A DNA stretch of 38,124 nucleotides from a virus: positions 1 through 38,124 of IMG/VR virus record IMGVR_UViG_3300010391_000016. One strand, written 5' to 3'. Under the pieces are notes generated by a model. It had not been told where the DNA came from. It searched no databases and saw nothing but the letters and a program-made list of their open reading frames with translations. Position 1 is the first letter of the stretch. Each line of letters starts with the position of its first letter. Of the stretch, positions 7,787 to 14,057 are shown piece after piece. Made by a program: the position numbers and the translations under genes.

Positions 7787-8596
7787 CTAGAGTGCTGCGA
7801 CTGCCGCTTCCGAGCGGTCTTTCTTGCCTTTGACTTTCCGGTCGTAGGCTTCAGCGTCTCCACCAGATCCCCGCAGACTGTGATCAACCGGCTTGGCGAC
7901 TTTGCCGGTCATCACGCCCGTGGTCAGGGAGTCGGGCGTTTTCGCCGGCTCCATCTGCGCTTTCAGCTGCTCGGGATCGAGCTTCTGCCCGCTGGCCAGG
8001 GCGATGACGATGGCCATCATGCTGTTCATCATCTGGCCTTGCTGCACCAGGATGGCCTTCACATCATCGCTGACTCCGGCGCCGTGGCCATTGCCTGCCT
8101 GACCCTTCTGCAGGTTCAGGAAGTACTGTTCTCCCGGATCCTGAATGTTCAGCGCCTTCAGGGCATTCCTGGTAAAGCCGGAAGCGGCCCGTGGAGCGCC
8201 GCCGGCCGCCATTGCCGATTGACAATCGGCCAGATGGCCTTCCACGACCTTACGCAAGTACAGATTCCAGAGCTTCTGGGCGCGCTCCACGACAAGTTCT
8301 TCCGTCGGCGCGAATGGATACTTCCAGAGTTCGAGTTCGGGATCCTCTTTTGCCGGATCCCACAGGGGATCGAGCATGGCGATACCGCGCGGCCCGAATT
8401 TCTGCTTGATGTCCCGGATGAACTGGACCGAGATCGTCGTGTTCTGGACTTCCAGCTCCGAAGGGACTTCAAACCAGCTCTCTTTCGGGGCGCGCAACGG
8501 CCAGCGGCCAATATAGTGAATGTCGCCGCCTTCGGGCAGGGAGAAGGCGATAGTTTCGTCGATGCGGTGACCGGCATTGTAGAAGCGAGCGTTCAT
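7787..8596 (-). CDS. Structural protein of head-tail region (269 aa)
   Basis: ATG 8596 follows CAAGGAG at good spacing. Residues 1-125 are a mixed alpha/beta domain with many aromatics. After that come Gln/Met-rich helices and a Gly/Lys-rich tail ending in Ala/Val. No enzyme motif seen. It sits directly before the adaptor gene, so a head-completion or capsid-decoration role is plausible, but no family was recognised. A stem-loop lies just upstream of the ribosome site. Confidence 0.65.
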   Translation of the reverse strand: MNARFYNAGHRIDETIAFSLPEGGDIHYIGRWPLRAPKESWFEVPSELEVQNTTISVQFIRDIKQKFGPRGIAMLDPLWDPAKEDPELELWKYPFAPTEELVVERAQKLWNLYLRKVVEGHLADCQSAMAAGGAPRAASGFTRNALKALNIQDPGEQYFLNLQKGQAGNGHGAGVSDDVKAILVQQGQMMNSMMAIVIALASGQKLDPEQLKAQMEPAKTPDSLTTGVMTGKVAKPVDHSLRGSGGDAEAYDRKVKGKKDRSEAAVAAL

Positions 8597-8609
8597 GGTT
8601 CTCCTTGTG

Positions 8610-8649
8610 TTCGGCGGTTAGACGGCCCGGAGGCTCGATCCCCGCCGAA
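8610..8649 (-). other. Intergenic stem-loop upstream of 269-aa gene
   Basis: Arms TTCGGCGG and CCGCCGAA pair perfectly around a 24-nt loop, between the collagen-like gene and the next ribosome site. There is no T-run, so it is not a typical terminator; it may protect the 5' end of the downstream message or be chance. Confidence 0.35.
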
Positions 8650-8652
8650 GAG

Positions 8653-9099
8653 TTATGGAAGTAAAAGCGTGCAATTGCTGGTGAACCCTTTGGGGACGCT
8701 GCCGGTTGATGGCAGACAGGTCAGGGTGATTTTGGTCGGGAATACAGCGTCTTTCCCGGGAGGTCCCGCCGCTCCGGGTTGGCCGTCTTTTCCGTCCATG
8801 CCCGGAGGCCCTACTATCCCTGCTTGACCGTCTTTGCCGTCCACACCGTTGTTCCCGGCTATGCCTGGGTCGCCCTTGTCGCCCTTCAGTGGCAGTGGAT
8901 TTCCGAACGGAGCGCCGGCGATCGAGACGTGCACGCCATCATTGGCAAAGCACAAGCCGGTCTGATGTGCGACCTGGTCCGGTACGCATAGCGATGGATC
9001 GATCGGGCCGCCCTGCATCGGACCCAGGTAGATGATCTGTGCCGCAGCCGGAAGCGAAAGCGCGACAGCGATCAGGACAACGGAAAGAGCAGATTTCAT
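8653..9099 (-). CDS. Exported collagen-like protein
   Basis: A Sec-type signal peptide (Lys at residue 3, hydrophobic core about 5-17, cleavage after Ala20 leaving Gln) is followed by a short Cys-containing domain. Residues 73-117 hold fifteen uninterrupted Gly-X-Y triplets (for example GPPGMDGKDGQPG). A C-terminal beta-like segment contains two Cys. Collagen-like triple helices occur in phage tail fibres as trimeric rods, but those lack signal peptides. Here the protein would be exported, so it may be a host-surface or late-assembled fibre. Its ATG overlaps the stop of the 9096-9632 gene (ATGA). Gene and repeat are certain, location inferred. Confidence 0.8.
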   Translation of the reverse strand: MKSALSVVLIAVALSLPAAAQIIYLGPMQGGPIDPSLCVPDQVAHQTGLCFANDGVHVSIAGAPFGNPLPLKGDKGDPGIAGNNGVDGKDGQAGIVGPPGMDGKDGQPGAAGPPGKDAVFPTKITLTCLPSTGSVPKGFTSNCTLLLP

Positions 9100-9632
9100 T
9101 TGTTGGGCCTCATGTCGTGCCGCTCGATCAGGTTCACCAACCGATTGAAGGCGAGCCGATTGAAGCGCCGATTATGCGCAGTGACATCGTCTCTGTTCTT
9201 TTCTCGCCTGGCTTCGAGCTCGGCATCGAGGTTGTTGGAGTGCTGGATGAAATTAGCGCGGCCGCGTTCCGTCTGACCGCCAAACGATTCCGAGTAAGTG
9301 CGCATCTCGCGCAGCTTCTCCAGAACGTGATCGCCGAGCGGCAACGGGGTGCCCTCATCGTCCTGCACCATCGTCACGTAGCTGCGCTGACACAAGTGCG
9401 AGTGCTTCGGCCGGCCATCCGGCCAGAGCTCCCCGGCATGGTGCTGGATGCACATTTCAATCTTCCAGCGGCCGGGCTTTTGGCGCATGTGCGGCGGCAG
9501 GTGCCAGGCGACGATCAGATCCTTGTCCAGGGTCTGCAGACGCCGGTTGAATTCTTCCGGGAACGATGGCGTCTGCTCGCCAATGACTTCGACGCGCCGC
9601 GGCGGCCGCTGATCGTAGACGAGCTTCTTCAC
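9096..9632 (-). CDS. Conserved-type phage protein, unknown function (178 aa)
   Basis: GTG 9632 overlaps the stop of the preceding frame (GTGA) and has GGGAG 7 nt upstream. The protein starts with a beta-alpha region, then a Trp/His/Cys-rich middle, and ends in a long charged helix (about residues 120-178) rich in Arg, Asn and Glu. The general shape (RLQTLDKDLIVAW, then an 'LREMRTY' helix) is like small head-associated proteins I have seen in tailed phages, but I cannot name the family. Gene order between exported proteins and capsid genes suggests late expression. Confidence 0.65.
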   Translation of the reverse strand: MKKLVYDQRPPRRVEVIGEQTPSFPEEFNRRLQTLDKDLIVAWHLPPHMRQKPGRWKIEMCIQHHAGELWPDGRPKHSHLCQRSYVTMVQDDEGTPLPLGDHVLEKLREMRTYSESFGGQTERGRANFIQHSNNLDAELEARREKNRDDVTAHNRRFNRLAFNRLVNLIERHDMRPNK

Positions 9633-9790
9633 CAACACTCTCCCAGCCAGCTTGCACCGCCGCGCAGGTGCAGCTGGACTCCATATGCTGCCCAGGCTGG
9701 ATAGATCCACGAGGCCCACCCCTTCTTCGGCAGCACTTTGGACACAAACATCCCGCCAACAATCACCGGCAGATGCGTCTCGACAAAATC
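9629..9790 (-). CDS. Exported small membrane-type protein, 3' part (-1 frame)
   Basis: From about 9790 the -1 frame continues the protein begun at 10149: '...ALTFLKIL' joins '(F)VETHLPVIVGG', then 'LPKKGWASWIYPAWAAYG' and a short His/Arg/Gly end. The pattern NPxxG, then LPKK and a second aromatic helix looks like a single small membrane-protein family. Its stop overlaps the next gene's GTG start (GTGA), as elsewhere in this genome, which supports real translation of this frame. One missing T in a TTTT run (9785-9788) would account for the shift. Alternatively, GTG 9766 overlapping the upstream TGA starts a separate 45-residue protein. Confidence 0.6.
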   Translation of the reverse strand, partial: DFVETHLPVIVGGMFVSKVLPKKGWASWIYPAWAAYGVQLHLRGGASWLGECW

Positions 9791-10149
9791 TTGAGGAAGG
9801 TCAGAGCCGTCGGGTCCTGTCCGATGTTTGGGTTGGCTTCGATGCATTTCCCTTTGTCGAGTCCGATCCGAGTGATGGCGTAATCAAATGCCGTGGCGCC
9901 CGTCAACGCGAGTGTCGAGCACCAAAAGCGGCAATCTGTCACTACATCCCGCAGTGGTCGATTCGGGAACTTCCAGCAGCCACCGAGCCAGGCCGGCCCG
10001 CAGGTCGGTTCAACCGTAATGGGCGGTTGGACAGTGCTGGGGGCGTCGGGATCCGGTGCAAGGATCTCCAGTGGGAAGGTAAATGCCGGGCGTAGCTCCT
10101 GCGCGGCTGTGCAGATAGATATCAACAAGACTGTAATTAGAATTTTCAT
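9763..10149 (-). CDS. Exported protein, 5' part (signal peptide, Cys-rich)
   Basis: ATG 10149 begins a short signal peptide (MKILITVLLISICTAAQ, cleavage after Ala leaving Gln). A Pro-rich stretch and a Cys/Trp-rich segment (CGPAWLGGCW, CRFWC) follow, then a hydrophobic helix and 'EANPNIGQDP'. The frame ends with RRICR soon after a -1 shift point, while the shifted frame carries the natural continuation (9629-9790). A strong terminator lies directly upstream, although no separate promoter was recognised. The function is unknown; the joined product would be an envelope-located protein of about 170 residues. Confidence 0.7.
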   Translation of the reverse strand: MKILITVLLISICTAAQELRPAFTFPLEILAPDPDAPSTVQPPITVEPTCGPAWLGGCWKFPNRPLRDVVTDCRFWCSTLALTGATAFDYAITRIGLDKGKCIEANPNIGQDPTALTFLKILSRRICR

Positions 10150-10155
10150 GAGAGT

Positions 10156-10189
10156 AAAAATCGGGGCCGCCGGTTACCCGGTCGGCCCC
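10156..10189 (-). terminator. Strong intrinsic terminator
   Basis: Minus-strand RNA forms a 7-bp GC stem (GGGGCCG/CGGCCCC) with a single bulged A, a further 4-bp CCGG stem and a GTAA tetraloop, followed by GATTTTT. It lies after the HNH gene and ends transcription of the capsid block. Confidence 0.85.
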
Positions 10190-10229
10190 AGTGCAGTTCA
10201 CTTCGGAGGCCTCCCTCTTGGGGGAGAGA

Positions 10230-10694
10230 TTAGCGGACGTGATCCCAAGTGCGGCGATAGATCAGATCACAAATCGTCGCTTTGGTCACGCCAAACTCTT
10301 TAGCTAGATCAGAGTTGCGCTCACCCGACGCAAAGCGCTGTCGGATGTGCCGAACTTGGTCAGCGGTCAATTTCGCAATATAATGCCCGTCACCGCGAGG
10401 CGTACGGTCCCGCCCTCGCGCGAATTTGTCGCGCATGTTCTCAAGCTGCGTGCCGGTATAGAGATGGTCCGGCCGCACGCAGTTCGCGTTGTCGCAATGA
10501 TGTAGAACATATTCGCCCGGCCTCAACGCGCGTCCATTGATCAGTTGCCACGCGATACGGTGGGACTGAATGTTTTTCCCGCGCCACTTGAAAGAGCCGT
10601 AGCCGTTAGGGAAATGACCTGCGTTCCATTCCCAACACTTGGGCGTCGCTTTTACTTTTGTCCAAAATGAAGCCGCTTCAAGAGGGGTAAACAC
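10230..10694 (-). CDS. HNH homing-type endonuclease with C-terminal HTH
   Basis: GTG 10694 follows AAAGGAG. The 154-residue protein has the HNH_3 pattern: an N-terminal Trp-rich strand region (CWEWNAGHFPNGYG), a 'SHRIAW' helix, and the core 'LHHCDNANCVRPDHL' (about residues 66-81) with its His and paired Cys. A C-terminal helix-turn-helix (KLTADQVRHIRQRF, then AKEFGVTKATI) is typical of free-standing homing endonucleases that bind phage DNA. It is lodged between the major capsid gene and a strong terminator, a frequent insertion point for such elements. It nicks or cuts DNA to spread into related phages. Confidence 0.85.
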   Translation of the reverse strand: MFTPLEAASFWTKVKATPKCWEWNAGHFPNGYGSFKWRGKNIQSHRIAWQLINGRALRPGEYVLHHCDNANCVRPDHLYTGTQLENMRDKFARGRDRTPRGDGHYIAKLTADQVRHIRQRFASGERNSDLAKEFGVTKATICDLIYRRTWDHVR

Positions 10695-10744
10695 GGGGGT
10701 TGCTCCTTTCGAACAACCCCCATATTGTACTACCTCAATGGAAA

Positions 10745-11971
10745 CTACCGCACGTACACGGCAGGCACGGCGAGTGCCTCAACTCGGCCCGAAGCATTGG
10801 GTCTCGGCCATGCGTAATTTCCATATTCACGCATGATCGCCTTGTACGCAGCATAGCCGGCATCCCACTTCAGGATGCTGCCCTCTTCCTCCATCCACGA
10901 GAGCGGCGTGACTACGCCGTTCTGGCAGTACTCGGAGTTGAGAGCGAAGATTGTGGCCGGGGAAGCATCGACATCCTTCAGGAAGGGAATCCCGTTGTAG
11001 TCGAGCTCCTGGAAGCCGCGATCCAGCTTCTGCGTGTTGACGTAGCGCTTCAGCGACTGGCCGAGCGATACGTAGGCATCCCACTGGGCATTGCCGCAGA
11101 GGAAACGATCGGGTGTTTCCCCAGACGACATTTCGCAGAGCGAGATGATCTGCTGCAAGTGCGTCTCGGCAAGAGCCGCGCCGCCGGCAGCCACCACGTT
11201 GCCGCGCAGGATCGGATAGGTCGCGCGCGACAAGGCCTGGAATGTGACGCTCGAAGAATTGTCGGTTGCGAGCTGCAGGCCGACATACTCTTTGTTGACG
11301 GAGTTTGCCCGCACGACCACGTCGTTCTGCGTGAGCGTGAGAGCCTGCGACACCGTCACCGTCTGCGTGGTCGGATCGACGGCCGTGATCTGCACACCGC
11401 CGCCCGGCGTCCGCTGCGTGACCAGCGTCGAATCCCAGACGTCGATCTGGTCGTTCAACTGCAGATAGCGCGTTCCGAACTGACCAAACGCGGTGCCGAC
11501 TTTCCCGACAAACTGGGTCGCGGCCGACGTGTTCGCGTTGACCAGCGTCAGAGTGCCGGTGCCGTCGCCATAGGTCATGATGTTCATGTGCTTCATGACG
11601 TCTTTGGCGATCTGCGTGACTTCATCGTCCAGGTGGTTGATGAAGGCCTGCTTGTTGTCTTTCGAGTTCTGGATGTCCTTGTCGAAGACGCGGATCACCC
11701 CGAACACTGCGCGATCGAAGATCTGGAACTTTTTCTCCTGCTGGCGCAGGGGAGTGGGCAGTTGGTCGTCCGAGTTGCGAGCACCTACGCCGGCGCGGTT
11801 CCCACCCACGCGAATCGACACCTCGTAGTGATCGCCACCCAGGCGGACGCCTTTCGCTTTGGTGAAGAGCTTGCGCGCCACCGCTGCGAGGTTCTGCTGT
11901 TCCACGATCGCGTCGGAATACACGTTTTTCAGAATGCCGCCGATGCGGTTAATCGTGTTTTGATCAGCCAA
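10745..11971 (-). CDS. Major capsid protein
   Basis: The 408-residue protein follows the scaffold gene and has the look of an HK97-fold capsid protein. A helical N-arm (residues 1-35) is followed by an extended E-loop-like region rich in Gly and Arg, then a 'FINHLDDEVTQIAKDVMKHM' spine helix, beta-rich insertions (about 140-240), and a C-terminal part with 'PDRFLCGNAQWDAYVSL' and aromatic strands. It forms the head shell. The start codon is TTG at 11971, with AGGAG eight bases upstream and no in-frame ATG nearby, which is unusual for an abundant virion protein. The long antisense frame over this gene is only a shadow. Confidence 0.88.
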   Translation of the reverse strand: MADQNTINRIGGILKNVYSDAIVEQQNLAAVARKLFTKAKGVRLGGDHYEVSIRVGGNRAGVGARNSDDQLPTPLRQQEKKFQIFDRAVFGVIRVFDKDIQNSKDNKQAFINHLDDEVTQIAKDVMKHMNIMTYGDGTGTLTLVNANTSAATQFVGKVGTAFGQFGTRYLQLNDQIDVWDSTLVTQRTPGGGVQITAVDPTTQTVTVSQALTLTQNDVVVRANSVNKEYVGLQLATDNSSSVTFQALSRATYPILRGNVVAAGGAALAETHLQQIISLCEMSSGETPDRFLCGNAQWDAYVSLGQSLKRYVNTQKLDRGFQELDYNGIPFLKDVDASPATIFALNSEYCQNGVVTPLSWMEEEGSILKWDAGYAAYKAIMREYGNYAWPRPNASGRVEALAVPAVYVR

Positions 11972-12044
11972 GGTCGTTTCTCCTGTTGGGGAATCGCACC
12001 GCGAGATGCATGCGGCGCAGGTGGACGTAGGACGGGCTCAGGGG

Positions 12045-13142
12045 CTACAGCAGATCGGCTGCGGCTTGCCGACGCCGCTCGCTATTCGCAGCCGCTTCTT
12101 CGCGGTTGGTTGCGAGCTTGCGCGTCGGTTGACCGGCCGGCGCCGGAGGCGCCCCGCCAGCAGGAATCTTCGGGTTCCCGGCCTTGCCGGCCTGGGTCCG
12201 AGACTGCGCGGCCGAAAAGCGCGACATGCGCTTCACTTCCGCGTTGTGAACTTGGGTAAAGAGGCGCTGAATATCGACGAAGTTGTTCTTCTCGACGCGC
12301 CCGATGACAGCAGGGTTTCCGTTGACCAGGGCCGCCACCTGATTGATGTAGTAGCCGACATCTTCGGGGTCCGCGACGCCTTTCTGTTTACAGAACTCGC
12401 CGATCTTGTCGGTGACGTTCTTGAAGACCGTCTGCTGATGCGCCTGGCGCTCGGGCGTCTGCTGCTGTGTTTTGCCGTCTGCAATCGTCTTTTCGAGCGA
12501 TGCAACCTTGTCGGCGAGCGGATCGTCGAACTTGCGCTGCCCGTCTGCACCAGCCGCCGGCTTTCCCTGGCCATCCTTCAAATAGCCATTCGTGGTGAGC
12601 CAGCCGATCAGGTTCTGGGCGATGGCCGACTTCTGCTCGTTCGACCAGGAGGCATTCTGGGCCATGACATCGAGCAGCTGGGCCGGGGAGCCCTTGCCCT
12701 GCATGATGTCGTAGAGCACCTGGCTGTCGGCGAGCTGGAGGCCCAGCTCTTTCGAGTCGGGGATTCCGTGCTCGTCGAGCACTGGCTGGATCGAATCATG
12801 GAACGTGCTGAGTTCCTGGTAGCGGGGATCGGCGGCGAGCTGTTCTTCCGTTAAAGCCCCCGCGGCTGCGTCCGGCTGGCCGTCCTGCGGCCCTTCAATG
12901 CCCGCAGTCCCTGAACCATCACCGGCGGCCTGATCGCCGTCCTGAGAGCCTCCTGCAGCGTTTGCACCGTCAGCGGTGGAATTAGCCGCATTGAACATGG
13001 CGAGCGCGGCTTCGGAGCGATCCTGGGAATCCATGACCCCGGCTCCTTCGCCAGCCGGCGGATCTTCCAGAAAGCCTTGGTAAGCGGGGAAACCTTCGCC
13101 GCCCCAATTGAGATCGAGTTTCGTGATGTCCATGATGTCCAT
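12045..13142 (-). CDS. Scaffolding protein
   Basis: ATG 13142 follows AAAGGAG. The 365-residue product has an acidic, Gly/Ala/Gln-rich disordered N-terminal third. Helical segments rich in Gln, Asp and Lys follow, and the C-terminus is strongly basic and helical (TRKLATNREEAAANSERRR). Acidic disorder plus a basic C-terminal helix, directly before the capsid gene, is the classic layout of an internal scaffold that guides prohead assembly and then leaves. A terminator-like hairpin lies just upstream of the ribosome site. Confidence 0.85.
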   Translation of the reverse strand: MDIMDITKLDLNWGGEGFPAYQGFLEDPPAGEGAGVMDSQDRSEAALAMFNAANSTADGANAAGGSQDGDQAAGDGSGTAGIEGPQDGQPDAAAGALTEEQLAADPRYQELSTFHDSIQPVLDEHGIPDSKELGLQLADSQVLYDIMQGKGSPAQLLDVMAQNASWSNEQKSAIAQNLIGWLTTNGYLKDGQGKPAAGADGQRKFDDPLADKVASLEKTIADGKTQQQTPERQAHQQTVFKNVTDKIGEFCKQKGVADPEDVGYYINQVAALVNGNPAVIGRVEKNNFVDIQRLFTQVHNAEVKRMSRFSAAQSRTQAGKAGNPKIPAGGAPPAPAGQPTRKLATNREEAAANSERRRQAAADLL

Positions 13143-13169
13143 AGTGTTCTCCTTTGTGCCGCGCCCAAT

Positions 13170-13192
13170 GAAAAAGGCCGCTCGCGGCGGCC
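13170..13192 (-). terminator. Intrinsic terminator upstream of scaffold gene
   Basis: On the minus strand GGCCGC/GCGGCC pair around a 5-nt loop (CGCGA), followed by TTTTTC. It stands only about 30 nt before the scaffold start, leaving no room for a new promoter. It probably acts as a partial terminator or message-end stabiliser. Confidence 0.75.
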
Positions 13193-13218
13193 TCTCTGGG
13201 CTTACGGTTGTAATTCAA

Positions 13219-13413
13219 CTACTCGAAGTAGCTGTCGAAATTGATCCCAGCTCCGCCGCCGGTCCCGGGCTTCTTGGGGCCACGTTTCGGGTCACTGGGG
13301 TTGATCTGCTTCAGCGGTGGCGCCGGCAGCGTCGGTTTGTTGCCGTCATAGGAATCGTGATTGTTGTGACTGCCTCGGGATCCAGCCATCGGGAAAGTGC
13401 GGAGTGCAGACAT
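13219..13413 (-). CDS. Tiny Gly/Pro/Lys-rich protein between two hairpins
   Basis: A frame of about 64 residues from ATG 13413 (an ATG at 13389 is also possible). It has no hydrophobic segment and is rich in Gly, Pro, Asn and Lys, ending in 'INFDSYFE'. GGGG abuts the start codon, so the ribosome site is poor. It is bracketed by two terminator-like hairpins. Similar small disordered proteins sit between portal and scaffold genes in many phages, but no family was recognised. Real coding is likely but not proven. Confidence 0.5.
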   Translation of the reverse strand: MSALRTFPMAGSRGSHNNHDSYDGNKPTLPAPPLKQINPSDPKRGPKKPGTGGGAGINFDSYFE

Positions 13414-13417
13414 CCCC

Positions 13418-13448
13418 AAAATCAAAAGGGCCGCAGCCTCGTGGCCCT
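13418..13448 (-). terminator. Intrinsic terminator after the 182-aa gene
   Basis: Minus-strand AGGGCC/GGCCCT arms close a 10-nt loop and are followed by TTTGATTTT. The hairpin lies in the 70-nt gap between two genes of the capsid block. Confidence 0.7.
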
Positions 13449-13497
13449 AGGCTCTGGCGATTCTCCCGCAACCTCCTTTCTCGAACGAATTAGACAA

Positions 13498-14046
13498 CTA
13501 CCCGTGGAACGAATCTTTCGGCACGCCCGTGCCCCGCGGCCCGTGCAGCGCCGGGGCTTCCACAGGCTTTGAATAGTCGACCACGTCCGGGATCCGCGCG
13601 CCGTGCTTGTCGTGGCCCTGCGGCGTGACCTCGAACGTTCCTTTTTGATCGCCGCGGGAGTCGTGGGCGGCCGTGGAGGCGTAGAGCGGCTTCTTTGCAG
13701 CCTCCGCGGCGGCGGCGGTTACGGCGCGGTCCTCGGCCAACATGGAATCCTGTGGCAGGTTCTTGCCCCGCGGACCCATCGCCAATTCTTTATCGTCTTT
13801 GGCATGCCCCAAGTCGTCGAACTTGTCGGTGTCGAGCGAAGGCTGCGTCGGCCCTCCCGGAATGGCTGTGACGAAGCTGTGTGGGTTGGGAAGGGAAGCG
13901 GGCGCAGCGTCAGCCGCTGCAACGTTCTCCGGTTCCTTCGTTTCGACGGGGGCAAGCGCAGCAGACGTCGTCTCTACTGTCGTCTCATCGGAGGCCGGTA
14001 TCGTTTCGGCCTCGACCGGTGCGGAGGAAATTTCTACGTTTTCCAT
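13498..14046 (-). CDS. Acidic disordered protein downstream of portal
   Basis: ATG 14046 follows AAGGAG at good spacing. The 182 residues are rich in Ala, Glu, Pro, Thr and Asp with no predicted hydrophobic core. The first 60 residues are acidic and Ala/Thr-rich; the rest has Gly-Pro turns such as 'AMGPRGKNLPQDSM' and, near the C-terminus, the related 'LHGPRGTGVPKDSF'. That similarity suggests an internal GPRG-x-PxDS repeat. Located between portal and scaffold, it might assist head assembly. Function not recognised. Confidence 0.65.
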   Translation of the reverse strand: MENVEISSAPVEAETIPASDETTVETTSAALAPVETKEPENVAAADAAPASLPNPHSFVTAIPGGPTQPSLDTDKFDDLGHAKDDKELAMGPRGKNLPQDSMLAEDRAVTAAAAEAAKKPLYASTAAHDSRGDQKGTFEVTPQGHDKHGARIPDVVDYSKPVEAPALHGPRGTGVPKDSFHG

Positions 14047-14057
14047 GGATCATCTCC

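Noticed and set aside
10700-12259. 519-codon plus-strand frame opposite the capsid gene
   Set aside because: GC-rich antisense shadow; Arg/Leu-rich, no ribosome site, no recognisable domain.
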